Under the pieces are notes generated by a model that was not told the origin of the DNA, searched no databases, and saw nothing but the letters and a program-made list of their open reading frames with translations. Below, in pieces: positions 17,186 through 26,250 of a stretch of DNA of 48,404 nucleotides. Both the position numbers and the translations under genes were made by a program. The stretch spans positions 1-48,404 of the forward strand of contig CACMJG010000008.1 in the NCBI GenBank assembly GCA_902613995.1. The letters run 5' to 3'. The DNA comes from an uncultured Alphaproteobacteria bacterium. GTDB lineage: Bacteria > Pseudomonadota > Alphaproteobacteria > Methylaequorales > Methylaequoraceae. The stretch's first letter is position 1, and every line of letters begins with the position of its first letter.

Positions 17186-18173
17186 AATCTCTCACAACTT
17201 TAATTACTTTCTTAATATTACTGATTTTTGTCTTCGGTAAAATCCCATGCGATAAATTAAAAATATGATCATTGCTTTTGAATTTTTCTAGAACTTCTTT
17301 TGTCTTTTCTTCAACCCGATCTTCATCTTTTAATAGTTCTTGCGGGTCTAAATTTCCTTGAACTGTTATTCCTTTTTTTCTTAGAAAACTTGGCAATTCT
17401 TTTGGGTAGGTTTGGTCGAGAGACAATACATCACAATGAACTTCTTCCGCGAAGATCTTATAATTCTTTCGTGAGCCTCTTGGAAAATGAATAATTTTCG
17501 TCTGTTTTGAAAAGTCTCTAATTTCTTCGCTAATTTGTTGATTTGGTTTTATGATAAATTCTATATATTCTTCTCTTTCTAAGAGCCCTGCCCAGGATTC
17601 AAAAATCTGAACATAATTTGCTCCACTTTCAATTTGCTTCTTCAAATATTCTATTGAAATCTCGGTAATTATTTTAATTAAATCTTTAGCTTCTTCCTTT
17701 TTCTTATTTATGAATGTTTTTATCTTACTATGCGTCTTGGATGTACCTCCCTCTATCATGTAATTTAAAACTGTAAATGGACCACCACAAAAACCAATTA
17801 AGTTCTTTTTACTTTTTTTTTCATGAAGCATTCTAATTGTTTCAAAAATATTAGAAATCTTGTCTAAGGATTTATTCAAATTCGTGTAATTAAGATCGCT
17901 TTTAGAAGAAATACGATTCAGATGGGGACCGTGATTTTTTAAAAATTTTACCTCTTGTCCAAGAGCGTAAGGAATCACAAGAATATCTGAAAAGAGAATA
18001 ATAAAATCAAGGTCAAACCGTCTTATCGGTTGAAGTGATATTTCTGATGCAAGGTCAGGATTAAAACAAAGCTTCAGAAAATCTGAGTTCTTAGACCTAA
18101 TTTCCATATATTCGGGGAGATATCTACCAGCTTGCCGCATAAACCAAATGGGCGTTTTATTAACAAATGTCAT
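17169..18173 (-). CDS. hemE: Uroporphyrinogen decarboxylase
   Basis: HemE decarboxylates the four acetate side chains of uroporphyrinogen III. The 334-residue product opens MTFVNKTPIWFMRQAGRYLP, where the Arg and the RQAGRYLPEY signature belong to the active site. ILFSDILVIPYALG supplies the conserved Asp, and GFCGGPFTVLNYMIEG follows. About ten residues usually seen before PxWFMRQAGR are missing; an in-frame TAG immediately before the ATG rules out a longer start. It borders the spacer I propose as the replication origin, as hemE does in Caulobacter and Rickettsia. Confidence 0.95.
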   Translation of the reverse strand: MTFVNKTPIWFMRQAGRYLPEYMEIRSKNSDFLKLCFNPDLASEISLQPIRRFDLDFIILFSDILVIPYALGQEVKFLKNHGPHLNRISSKSDLNYTNLNKSLDKISNIFETIRMLHEKKSKKNLIGFCGGPFTVLNYMIEGGTSKTHSKIKTFINKKKEEAKDLIKIITEISIEYLKKQIESGANYVQIFESWAGLLEREEYIEFIIKPNQQISEEIRDFSKQTKIIHFPRGSRKNYKIFAEEVHCDVLSLDQTYPKELPSFLRKKGITVQGNLDPQELLKDEDRVEEKTKEVLEKFKSNDHIFNLSHGILPKTKISNIKKVIKVVRDYETSR

Positions 18174-18429
18174 CTACTACTTTTATTTATTGATTATAAG
18201 GTTGTTGTTGTTGTTGTACATATAATTTAGTTGATAAACTTTATTAACAGATTACTAACAAGAAATGAAGTAATAAGTTTGTGGAAAACATGTGATTAAT
18301 AACTGACAACCAAGGAAAACAGGAGCAAAGAAAGTGGAAAAAATAAAAATAATAGTGTTTATTATAATGTTAAAAAAGAAATACACATAGTCAACGTGTG
18401 GAAAAAAAAAGAATAAAATAGAAAAAAAA
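18174..18429. other. Putative chromosomal replication origin (oriC) between hemE and maf
   Basis: This 256-bp spacer is the longest non-coding stretch in the window. It is very AT-rich, and it carries four same-strand 9-mers resembling DnaA boxes (listed separately), AT-only stretches such as 18339-18371 that could unwind, and a (GTT)5 run at 18201-18215. In Caulobacter crescentus and Rickettsia prowazekii the origin lies beside hemE, and the flanking hemE / maf-aroE-coaE order here matches many alphaproteobacterial origins. Assignment therefore rests on synteny plus box clustering. Gene orientation in the window is not strongly biased about this point, and I could not compute strand skew. 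Confidence 0.6.
18280..18405 (-). promoter_or_regulatory. Cluster of DnaA-box-like 9-mers
   Basis: Read on the minus strand, TTTTCCACA occurs at 18280-18288 and 18397-18405, both perfect matches to the relaxed consensus TTWTNCACA. TTAATCACA (18291-18299) and TTTTCCACT (18333-18341) each have one mismatch. All four point the same way, and the first two are only 2 bp apart. I noticed the exact 9-mer about four other times in the whole window, inside hslU, pfkB-like, phoU and pstB coding sequence, so the local density is well above background, though the numbers are small. Confidence 0.55.
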
Positions 18430-19041
18430 GTGGTACGACAAGAAAAACAAGAGAAACACACAAAACTATCAAAAGTTATTCTCGCTTCTTCAAGTGAAGT
18501 CAGAAAAGTAATGTTGAATAAATATTTTTCAAAAGTCATAAATGTTCCTCATAATGCAGAAGAGGAAAAATACAAAGAACGAAAAAAAAATCCTGAAGAA
18601 ATAGTCCTCAGAATAGCAAAAGAAAAGGCTTTGTCCATTTTAGAGGATTATCCCAATGAAACCATTATTGCTTCGGACCAAATTTTAGTATGTGAAAACA
18701 ATTTGCTTAGCAAGCCAAAAAGTCTTGAAGAGGCGACGAAAAAATTATTATTTTTAAGAAACAAAACTCATAAATTATATAGTTCTATTTATGCACTACA
18801 AAAAGGAAAATTGTATTTTCAACAGGTAAAAGAGGCGTCATTATTTTTTGCAAATATTTCCCAAAATGATATAGAATTATATGTGAAAAAAAACAAGAAA
18901 ACTGTCCTCACAACAGTTGGATCATATAAAATTGAAGAGAATTCAAAGTATAAGTTTCTAAGGATAATTGAAGGAGATCAAGAAACAATCTTAGGGTTCC
19001 CGATACAAGATTTAATAAAAAAGATCAAAAATGAAGAGTAA
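18430..19041 (+). CDS. maf: Maf-family nucleotide pyrophosphatase
   Basis: Maf proteins hydrolyse non-canonical or modified nucleoside triphosphates (house-cleaning). The 203-residue product has the opening loop ILASSSEVRKVML, the basic KEKA helix, the metal-ligand region IIASDQILVCENNLLSKPKS, and GSYKIEE near the C-terminus. The longest start is the GTG at 18430; it leaves about 15 residues before ILASSS, somewhat more than usual, but no ATG, GTG or TTG lies between. Homologues at this position beside hemE and the origin are common in Alphaproteobacteria. aroE overlaps its end by 11 bp. Confidence 0.88.
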   Translation: MVRQEKQEKHTKLSKVILASSSEVRKVMLNKYFSKVINVPHNAEEEKYKERKKNPEEIVLRIAKEKALSILEDYPNETIIASDQILVCENNLLSKPKSLEEATKKLLFLRNKTHKLYSSIYALQKGKLYFQQVKEASLFFANISQNDIELYVKKNKKTVLTTVGSYKIEENSKYKFLRIIEGDQETILGFPIQDLIKKIKNEE

Positions 19042-19867
19042 ATTATTTGTTATAGGAAAGCCGATTAAACATTCGAGATCACCAACAATACACAATTTTT
19101 GGATTGAAAAATATTCGCTCAATGCAAGTTATAACAAGCTAGAAGTAGATGAGACAGAAATAAAGGAGTTAATGCAACGGGTAAGAGATGGTAAGATTCA
19201 AGGTTTAAATATTACGATACCATATAAAAAAATAATGAAAGATTTTGTAGACGAGTTAGAAGAATCTGCCTTACGAAGCGATGCAATAAATACAGTTTAC
19301 ATGGTTAAAGACAAGATAATTGGAGCAAATACAGATGGGATTGGATTCATATCATCTCTAAAGAAAGATTTAAGTTTTAATATCAATTCAAATACTAATG
19401 TAATGTGTATAGGAGCGGGAGGAGCTGCCTATGGAATTGTTTCAAGCTTAATAGACTTAAGTCCAAATATTATAAGAATTGTTAATAGGACAAAATCCTC
19501 AGGCATTAAGCTAATTAAACACTTTGAAAAATTTACTCAATCCAAAAAAATTTTCGAAATAACCTTTTTAGGAGCCAACACCAGTAATGACGTCGACTTG
19601 CTTGTAAATTGTACATCATGCGGGATGAATGGAAAGAATCCTCTTGTTATCGAGCTTACTTCAATGAAGAAAAAAGCATTGGTTTATGACATAGTTTATG
19701 ATCCAGCCCTCACTCCTCTTATGAAATTAGCAGTTGATAATAAACTACAGAATACGAACGGGTTTTATATGCTTGCTCGGCAAGCTGCAGAATCATTTTA
19801 TCGGTGGTTTGGAATAATGCCAAAAGATTCACACATCAATGAAATCATCAAAATACTAAAAAAATGA
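19031..19867 (+). CDS. aroE: Shikimate dehydrogenase
   Basis: AroE reduces 3-dehydroshikimate to shikimate with NADPH in aromatic amino acid synthesis. The 278-residue product shows the substrate-binding GKPIKHSRSPTIHNFW near the N-terminus, NITIPYKK with catalytic Lys, NTDGIGF, the nucleotide-binding GAGGAAYGI, and DIVYDPALTPLMKLA. The length is typical. It overlaps maf by 11 bp and coaE by 4 bp (ATGA), so the three form one operon. Confidence 0.95.
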   Translation: MKSKLFVIGKPIKHSRSPTIHNFWIEKYSLNASYNKLEVDETEIKELMQRVRDGKIQGLNITIPYKKIMKDFVDELEESALRSDAINTVYMVKDKIIGANTDGIGFISSLKKDLSFNINSNTNVMCIGAGGAAYGIVSSLIDLSPNIIRIVNRTKSSGIKLIKHFEKFTQSKKIFEITFLGANTSNDVDLLVNCTSCGMNGKNPLVIELTSMKKKALVYDIVYDPALTPLMKLAVDNKLQNTNGFYMLARQAAESFYRWFGIMPKDSHINEIIKILKK

Positions 19868-20481
19868 TTAAAATTGCAATCACAGGAAATATCGGAAGTG
19901 GTAAATCAACAATATCGAAAATTATTAGAGAACTAGGATTTAAAGTTTTTGATTCAGACACAGAGGTCAAAAAGGCTTTGATGAAAAAGGATTTAATTAA
20001 GCAAATAAGTAACGAGTTCAAATCAAAAATTCCAGGCCTTATTAAAAGAAATACTATTGACAAAGCTAAACTTGGAGAATTTGTATTTTCGAACCCAGAT
20101 GAATTAAAGAAACTAGAGCAAATAGTGCACCCAAAAGTTTGGGAAAGCAAAGAAAAGTTTTTTGAGAAAAACTGTAATGAGCCGGTGATCTTTTTAGAAA
20201 TTCCCCTATTATTTGAAAAAAAACTACAAAGTAAATTTGACTTTATTATACGAACTCTTGTCTCAGAGGAGGTTCAAAAGAAAAGAGTGTTAAAAAGAAA
20301 AAATATGACTAATGCAAAGTTTAAACACATAAGAAAAACACAAATCGATTATTCAGATGTCGAGGAAAAATTTGTCTCTTTGGATATTAATACCGAAGAA
20401 GATATTAAAATAGTAAGAAGAAAGGTTAAGAATTTCTTGGAGAAAATTTTGAACTCAAAAAAAGAATCAGATTTATCATAA
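19864..20481 (+). CDS. coaE: Dephospho-CoA kinase
   Basis: CoaE phosphorylates dephospho-CoA to give coenzyme A. The 205-residue kinase has a P-loop GNIGSGKST at residues 8-16, FDSDTEVKK, and the LEQIVHPKVWE and LEIPLLFEK segments of the family. Its ATG overlaps the aroE stop. In many Alphaproteobacteria dnaQ (epsilon subunit) follows coaE; here the convergent holA follows instead and the two 3' ends overlap by 56 bp, an unusually long overlap. Confidence 0.95.
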   Translation: MIKIAITGNIGSGKSTISKIIRELGFKVFDSDTEVKKALMKKDLIKQISNEFKSKIPGLIKRNTIDKAKLGEFVFSNPDELKKLEQIVHPKVWESKEKFFEKNCNEPVIFLEIPLLFEKKLQSKFDFIIRTLVSEEVQKKRVLKRKNMTNAKFKHIRKTQIDYSDVEEKFVSLDINTEEDIKIVRRKVKNFLEKILNSKKESDLS

Positions 20482-21457
20482 GTGTGGATGAGGAAGACCA
20501 CTTCCCAAGGATAAATTCTTGTTTTGAAATCAAGAGTTTTTTTATTACAAACTTTAATTCACTTATTGAAAACATCTTAAGCTGTTGTTTAAACTCTGGT
20601 AACTTTTTAAAGAAAATAGGAGGCCTTAGTTGTTTTATAGCATTGCTAACGTCAATACCTTCGTAAATTTTAATCTTGATGACCAGTAATCTAAAAAAGT
20701 GCTCAAGAAGGTAAGTTATTAATCTAATATTGTCAGAGCCATAGTCAGTAAATTTATTAAAATTCTTTACAAATTCCTTTTGCTCCTTAGATGCAACTGA
20801 AAAAATAAACCTTGCATCGTCGTTGTTAAGTGAATCTGATATAATAAAAAAAGTGTTGTGCATATATTTTTTTTCTGGTTCGCTCTTGTGCAGTATAATT
20901 ATTTTCTCAAGCTCACTCTTAATTTCCAGTCTTTGATTTGATAGATTGTTTGTTAAAAAATTTATGAGAGACTCCGAAACTCTTACCCCTTCATTTTGTA
21001 AAACATTTCTAATATATGTTTTTTTTTCACTTTCACTCTCCTCATAACAAGGAACTGATATAGAATAATTGTTTTTTTCAAAAAAAGACCGCAATTGAGA
21101 ACGGGGGCCTAGTTCATTACATTTCAAGACAACAATTAAATCCTTATTGGTTTCTTTTGAAATAATAGAGATTATTTCTTTACTAATTTTTTCACTGGTA
21201 AGATGAAAGCACAAAAAAGTTTTTGAACCAAAAATATTTGGTGTTGAGCTCTCAATAAAGATTCTCGATAGATCTTCTTTTTTAATCTCATCTGAGAAGA
21301 AGTTTATCACTTCATAATCTTGCTTAACATTTTTTAAACTTTTAATTATATTGGCGCAATCACAAACTTTTCCGTAATTTGGACCGTAAAATAAAAAAAA
21401 CCTAAATGAACGATAGTTTTCTGGTTTGTTTTCAAAATCTTCAAACTTTACAATCAT
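20426..21457 (-). CDS. holA: DNA polymerase III delta subunit
   Basis: HolA opens the beta sliding clamp within the clamp-loader complex. The 343-residue product is weakly conserved, as usual for delta, but has the N-terminal RFFLFYGPNYGKVCDCANII strand-loop, a middle segment LIVVLKCNELGPRSQLRSFFEK and a helical C-terminal collar region. Position is strong support: leuS-lptE-holA is a standard alphaproteobacterial order. The ATG overlaps the lptE stop (ATGA). The end overlaps coaE by 56 bp on the opposite strand. Confidence 0.87.
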   Translation of the reverse strand: MIVKFEDFENKPENYRSFRFFLFYGPNYGKVCDCANIIKSLKNVKQDYEVINFFSDEIKKEDLSRIFIESSTPNIFGSKTFLCFHLTSEKISKEIISIISKETNKDLIVVLKCNELGPRSQLRSFFEKNNYSISVPCYEESESEKKTYIRNVLQNEGVRVSESLINFLTNNLSNQRLEIKSELEKIIILHKSEPEKKYMHNTFFIISDSLNNDDARFIFSVASKEQKEFVKNFNKFTDYGSDNIRLITYLLEHFFRLLVIKIKIYEGIDVSNAIKQLRPPIFFKKLPEFKQQLKMFSISELKFVIKKLLISKQEFILGKWSSSSTLMINLILFLSSKFSPRNS

Positions 21458-21951
21458 GGATTAACTTTTCTCTTGGCGGACAGAGCGAGAATTAAGTCAG
21501 CAAGATCATTGGATAAGGACCTTACCAATTTTTTTGAAGTATCCTCAAGAGAAACGATATTCGCATAATTGTTATTCGTATAGTTAAAGCTTCCTGTATT
21601 TCTTAAACTGCCCGAGGTCAATTTTCCTTTTTTGTCAAAAAAAACATAGTTAGCATCAATTGCAATCATACGCGCATCAGAACTTAAATCTTTCTTTATC
21701 CCCATACTATATACAACCCTATCAAATGAAACAACTAACTTTAAATTAGAGTCTTTAGAACTTTTTGAATTAAGCTTTTTATCTAGAAGTAATTTCATTG
21801 TGGATGCATTGTTCTCATATTTTTCTTTTGATTTAATTACAATTTTGACTTTGTGGGGATAATAAAGATTTGTCCTTTTGTACAAAGGCTTGTATGCACA
21901 AGAACTGAAAAAATAAACAACAAAAATTGTAAAAAGTATTTTAATTTTCAT
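21454..21951 (-). CDS. lptE: LPS-assembly lipoprotein LptE
   Basis: LptE plugs the LptD outer-membrane barrel and helps place lipopolysaccharide at the cell surface. The 165-residue product has a lipoprotein signal peptide, with Cys18 in the lipobox FFSSC followed by AYKPLY, the usual LptE opening. The middle is rich in beta-strand-forming residues. Sequence conservation is low, so the call relies on the CxYxPLY start and on the position between leuS and holA. It overlaps both neighbours by 4 bp (ATGA). Confidence 0.86.
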   Translation of the reverse strand: MKIKILFTIFVVYFFSSCAYKPLYKRTNLYYPHKVKIVIKSKEKYENNASTMKLLLDKKLNSKSSKDSNLKLVVSFDRVVYSMGIKKDLSSDARMIAIDANYVFFDKKGKLTSGSLRNTGSFNYTNNNYANIVSLEDTSKKLVRSLSNDLADLILALSAKRKVNP

Positions 21952-24473
21952 ATAACAAAATTAATTATTTTATTAGGGACAAATATTATTTTCTTTGCCT
22001 TATTAATATTTATACTGTAATTACTTTGGCTTCCAACGATTGTTTCAATTAATTTCTCTTTTTTTATATTTTCATGGACTCTTACGACACCCTTTTTTTT
22101 CCCGTTTATTTGGACAACTATTATTACCTTGTTATTTAGAGATTTACTCAAATCCGCTTGTGGCCACTCTATATTTTCAATTATTTGATTAGATCCAGAT
22201 TTATGAACCAACTCCTGGGAAAAGTGTGGAGTTACTATATAGATTAATCTTAAATAAATCGACCAACAATAATTAAATATTTCTCCTATCAATTTTTCTT
22301 TAATAAGAAAATTTGATAACTCACGTAGTTTTGCAACAGCTGTATTGAATCTGTAGTTTTTTACATCCTCTGAAAAAGCATAAATTGTTTTATTAGTAAA
22401 TTCATATACCCTTTTTTCTTCATCTAACATGTCTTTGTCTTTTGGGAAGGTGATTGTAAAGTTAAATTCTGATGATAGTAGATCATAAATTTTGTCTAGG
22501 TATTTCTTCATTGCTTTGATACCGTCTATTGACCATTCTAAGTCCTTTTCTGGAGGTGAGTCTGATATCATAAAAAGACGTGCAGTATCTGCACCATATG
22601 TAAATACAATTGAATCAGGATCTACAATGTTCTTTTTAGATTTGCTCATTTTTTCTGATCTTCCCTTTATAACTTCTATGGTTTTACTACCTTGATTAGT
22701 CCAATAAGCACCCTTTTCTTTTATAACGCTTTTGGGTTCTATCCATCTGTTATCTTTTGTTTTGAAAGTTTCATGACAGACCATGCCTTGTGTTATAAGT
22801 TTTTTGAAAGGCTCTTCAGGAAGTTGCATTCCACAGACTTTCAACGCTCTAACAAAAAATCTAGAATAAAGTAAATGCAAAATTGCATGTTCCACTCCAC
22901 CGATATAATGATCAACTGGCATCCAATAAGAAATGTCTTCATCCTTAAAAGGTTCCCTTAATGATGTTGGTGAACAAAATCTCAAAAAATACCATGAAGA
23001 ATCGAAAAATGTATCAAGAGTATCTGTTTCTCTAATCGCATCCATCCCAGTTTTAGGACACTTAGTTTTTTTCCAGTGCGGGTGATTTTCAAGAGGGTTT
23101 CCAGTTGACTCAAATTTAATATCATTTGGCAACCTAATTGGTAATTCACTATCCTCTACAACTAGGATTTCTCCGTCTTTTCTGTAGATTATAGGAATAG
23201 GACACCCCCAATATCTTTGTCGTGACACACCCCAATCTTTTAATTTGAACTTTACACATTTTCGTCCAATTTTTAACTTCTCAATTTTTTCTATAATCGT
23301 TTCTTTCGCTTTTTTTATATTTTTATCATTAATGAATTCAGAATTTGTTAATATATCTGTTGCATTTATTTCACAATAAGGAAGTTCTTTTTCTTTGCCT
23401 TTTATTATAGATTTTAAAGGAATGTTATATTTTTTTGCGAAATGATAATCCCTTTCGTCATGAGCTGGACAGCCAAAAATTGCACCATTCCCGTAATTAA
23501 TCAATACATAATTAGAAAAAAATATTGGAATTTTTTCGTTTTTAACAAAAGGATGTTCAGCAAAAAGATACGTATGAAATCCAATTTTTTCTTGGACAGA
23601 ATCCTTTGTTTCTTGCATTTTTAAACACTTGTTTCTAAATTCTAAAAAATTTTCATCATCTAAAAATTGAGACGAAAGCGGATGCTCAACTGATAATGCA
23701 ATAAAACTCGCTCCAAAGATTGTTTCAGGTCTGGTAGTAAAAATATCAATAGATAATTTTGATTGGGATATTTTGAATTTTATTTCAGCTCCTTCAGACA
23801 TTCCGATCCAATTTTTTTGCATTAATTTAACTTTTTCTGGCCAATTTTCTAATTGATTTAAATCACTTAAAAGTTCCTCTGAAAATTTAGAAATATTTAG
23901 AAACCATTGAGACAGTTTCTTTTTCTCAACAATTGCTCCAGACCGCCAACCTTTGCCATCAATAACTTGTTCATTTGCTAATACAGTTTTATCGACTGGA
24001 TCCCAATTAACAAAACTGTCTTTTTTATAAACAAGCCCATTTTTAAAAAATTCTATAAAAATTTTTTGTTGATGTTTGTAATAACTTGGGTCACAAGTTG
24101 ATATTTCACGTTCCCAATCAATCGAAAGTCCAATTCTCATTAATTGTGATTTCATGTTCTTAATGTTGTTTTCAGTCCAATCTTTAGGATTAACGTTATT
24201 CTCTATGGCAGCATTTTCCGCCGGCATCCCAAAACTATCCCAACCCATCGGATGCAAAACATTAAAACCATTCAGTTTATAGAATCTTGCCGTAACGTCA
24301 CCAATGGTATAATTTCTTAAATGTCCCATGTGAATTTTTCCAGAAGGATAAGGAAACATTTCCAACACATAAAACTTTTTTTTGGTTTTTTCTGCCTTGG
24401 ATTTATATATCCGTTTTTTCGCCCAATAGTTTTGCCACTTCTTTTCAATGATTTCTGGATTATATTTTTTCAT
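21948..24473 (-). CDS. leuS: Leucyl-tRNA synthetase
   Basis: Class I aminoacyl-tRNA synthetase charging tRNA-Leu. From the ATG at 24473 the product has 841 residues. The HIGH motif appears as HMGH (48-51) in [15 protein letters not shown], followed by [14 protein letters not shown]. The CP1 editing domain carries [12 protein letters not shown], and the KMSKS loop KMSKSKK lies near residue 606. A C-terminal anticodon-binding domain follows. A TTG at 24482 would add three residues, but the ATG is more likely. It overlaps the upstream ThiE-like gene by 14 bp and lptE by 4 bp. Confidence 0.97.
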   Translation of the reverse strand: MKKYNPEIIEKKWQNYWAKKRIYKSKAEKTKKKFYVLEMFPYPSGKIHMGHLRNYTIGDVTARFYKLNGFNVLHPMGWDSFGMPAENAAIENNVNPKDWTENNIKNMKSQLMRIGLSIDWEREISTCDPSYYKHQQKIFIEFFKNGLVYKKDSFVNWDPVDKTVLANEQVIDGKGWRSGAIVEKKKLSQWFLNISKFSEELLSDLNQLENWPEKVKLMQKNWIGMSEGAEIKFKISQSKLSIDIFTTRPETIFGASFIALSVEHPLSSQFLDDENFLEFRNKCLKMQETKDSVQEKIGFHTYLFAEHPFVKNEKIPIFFSNYVLINYGNGAIFGCPAHDERDYHFAKKYNIPLKSIIKGKEKELPYCEINATDILTNSEFINDKNIKKAKETIIEKIEKLKIGRKCVKFKLKDWGVSRQRYWGCPIPIIYRKDGEILVVEDSELPIRLPNDIKFESTGNPLENHPHWKKTKCPKTGMDAIRETDTLDTFFDSSWYFLRFCSPTSLREPFKDEDISYWMPVDHYIGGVEHAILHLLYSRFFVRALKVCGMQLPEEPFKKLITQGMVCHETFKTKDNRWIEPKSVIKEKGAYWTNQGSKTIEVIKGRSEKMSKSKKNIVDPDSIVFTYGADTARLFMISDSPPEKDLEWSIDGIKAMKKYLDKIYDLLSSEFNFTITFPKDKDMLDEEKRVYEFTNKTIYAFSEDVKNYRFNTAVAKLRELSNFLIKEKLIGEIFNYCWSIYLRLIYIVTPHFSQELVHKSGSNQIIENIEWPQADLSKSLNNKVIIVVQINGKKKGVVRVHENIKKEKLIETIVGSQSNYSININKAKKIIFVPNKIINFVI

Positions 24474-25056
24474 TATTGTCAAAACAACTTATTGCCCCAA
24501 AACCGTGTAAATTTTTATTCTTCATAGACTTAATGTTTTTGTAATTCACCCCTCCTAGTGCAAAAATTACCTCTTCTTTAAAAAAAAAACAAAGAGAAAT
24601 AAAAAAATAGTTGCTCAACGGTTTTTTCTCTGGATATGTATCAGTTTTTAGCACTGGTGAGAGAAATATCAAATCAATAAAACCTTTTGCCAAAAAAGCC
24701 TCTTTAACATTATGTACCTTTGCTACAGTAAAATAATTTTTATGTTTGTTATTTGTTGAATGAAATTTTTTTGATTTTTTATTTATTTCAATCATCATTC
24801 CAAATGCGTGATACTTACTACACCAAAATTTCGAAAAAGGGATTACGAATTTAATTTTTTTTTTTCTACAAAACTTTATATAAGGTTCAATTTTTTTTAG
24901 AAAATTGTAAATGCTTAAACTTTTATTAAAGAATATTACACCTACGTTTTTTGATAAATGATTTAATTGTTTACTATCTGATAAAGTTTCGGGGTTGAAA
25001 AAAAACCATTCTTTAGGAATTGTGGAATTTTTTTTATTTTGGTAATACATACTCAT
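24460..25056 (-). CDS. Thiamine-phosphate-synthase-like (ThiE/TenI superfamily) protein, diverged
   Basis: The 198-residue product shows the back half of a ThiE/TenI TIM barrel: [39 protein letters not shown] resembles the ThiE phosphate and pyrophosphate region, and [28 protein letters not shown] the final strand and GG motif. The usual GVHLGQ strand in the middle is replaced by HAFGMMIEI, so true thiamine-phosphate synthesis is doubtful. This type of gene recurs between yggS and leuS in Alphaproteobacteria; its role is unknown. The ATG at 25056 shares the bases CATG with the divergent yggS start; a second ATG at 25050 (two codons in) is equally possible. Confidence 0.75.
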   Translation of the reverse strand: MSMYYQNKKNSTIPKEWFFFNPETLSDSKQLNHLSKNVGVIFFNKSLSIYNFLKKIEPYIKFCRKKKIKFVIPFSKFWCSKYHAFGMMIEINKKSKKFHSTNNKHKNYFTVAKVHNVKEAFLAKGFIDLIFLSPVLKTDTYPEKKPLSNYFFISLCFFFKEEVIFALGGVNYKNIKSMKNKNLHGFGAISCFDNNEKI

Positions 25057-25732
25057 GAATAAAATATTATCAAATTATGGTGAAATTTTAAAACAAATAC
25101 GTTTTTGCGAAAGAAATCTAGATAGAAAATATTGTGAAACTAAATTAATAGCCGTTTCTAAGCAGTTTCCGAAAGAGACAATTCAAATTTTAATCAATAA
25201 AGGTCACAAATTTTTTGGAGAAAATAAAGTTCAAGAAGCTCAATCAAAATGGATTGACCTTAAGAGTGAAAATCCCCAAAAACAAATTGAACTGCACCTT
25301 ATAGGTCCTCTTCAATCAAACAAAGCTAATCTAGCACTAGATATCTTTGATGTAATTCAGACTGTCGATAGAGAGAAAATAGCCTTGAAATTGAATAAAT
25401 ACTTAGAGGAGAAAACTGATATAAAAAAAAAGAAATTTTTTATTCAAGTTAACATTGGAGATGAAAAACAAAAAAGTGGAATAGAAGAAAACTTAGCACA
25501 ACAGTTTTTTAAATGGTGTTCAAAAGATCTAAAACTTAACATAATAGGACTAATGTGTATTCCCCCATTTGGAGAACCGCCAGAACCTTTTTTTAAAAAG
25601 TTAAGAAATTTATGCGATCTACTAAATCTAAAGCATGCTAGCATGGGAATGTCTAATGATTTTAAATCTGCAATTGAACATGGAGCGACTTTCATAAGAG
25701 TTGGAACCGGGATTTTTGGTGAGAGAAATTAA
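25055..25732 (+). CDS. yggS: YggS-family pyridoxal-phosphate homeostasis protein
   Basis: YggS/PROSC proteins bind PLP without known catalysis and keep the vitamin B6 and amino-acid pools in balance. The 225-residue protein has the PLP lysine in LIAVSKQFP (Lys36), HKFFGENKVQEAQSKW, ELHLIGPLQSNKAN, and the C-terminal SMGMSNDFKSAIEHGATFIRVGTGIFG, all diagnostic. The start codon overlaps that of the divergent ThiE-like gene. Its 3' end overlaps the convergent L,D-transpeptidase by 4 bp. Confidence 0.95.
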   Translation: MNKILSNYGEILKQIRFCERNLDRKYCETKLIAVSKQFPKETIQILINKGHKFFGENKVQEAQSKWIDLKSENPQKQIELHLIGPLQSNKANLALDIFDVIQTVDREKIALKLNKYLEEKTDIKKKKFFIQVNIGDEKQKSGIEENLAQQFFKWCSKDLKLNIIGLMCIPPFGEPPEPFFKKLRNLCDLLNLKHASMGMSNDFKSAIEHGATFIRVGTGIFGERN

Positions 25733-26238
25733 AGAATAATTAATTTTGAGTAAATTTTAATTGAATCAAGAAGTTGCAAAAGTATTTCTTTGTTTAGCGC
25801 AATGCAACCATCGGTGCGATCTTTGGAGACATCGCTACAGTGCAAAAAAATTGCACTTCCTTTAAATTTTTTTATGTTACCTAAGTTGTAATTAAATGTA
25901 ATGAATATGTCATAAAGATCATCATCTCTGTAAAGGTCTTCACATATGTAATTTTTTTTTGTCTGAAATCTGTTATAAAATTTGCTTTTTGGATCAACGC
26001 ACCAATAAGAGCTTTTATTAATCTTTTTTAATGGAAAGCAAGTTTTAAAATATTTCACCTTATCGGGACGATAGTAAACTTCTGAAAATTGAAAAGTTCC
26101 TACTGGTGTAACTTTATCACCTTCACGTGTTTTTTTCCCAATTCCCCGTGACCCCACAAAGCATCTGTATTGAATATTGTTATGAACTAAAACACCAATA
26201 TTTATTTTTTTTGTTTTAAAAACTTTTAGATTTGCCAC
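25729..26238 (-). CDS. L,D-transpeptidase (YkuD-like) family protein
   Basis: The 169-residue protein shows GSRGIGKKTREGDKVTPVGTFQFSEVYYRPDK, typical of the small alphaproteobacterial YkuD-related group, and the active-site region IFLHCSDVSKDRTDGCIAL with His133 and nucleophile Cys145. Such enzymes form or edit 3-3 peptidoglycan cross-links or attach proteins to the wall. I chose the GTG at 26238, which gives the usual short N-terminus. The frame is open to a TTG at 26313, but that would run 63 bp into the divergent regulator gene. No clear signal peptide is seen from either start, so export is unexplained. Confidence 0.82.
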   Translation of the reverse strand: MANLKVFKTKKINIGVLVHNNIQYRCFVGSRGIGKKTREGDKVTPVGTFQFSEVYYRPDKVKYFKTCFPLKKINKSSYWCVDPKSKFYNRFQTKKNYICEDLYRDDDLYDIFITFNYNLGNIKKFKGSAIFLHCSDVSKDRTDGCIALNKEILLQLLDSIKIYSKLIIL

Positions 26239-26250
26239 TATAAAAAGAAT

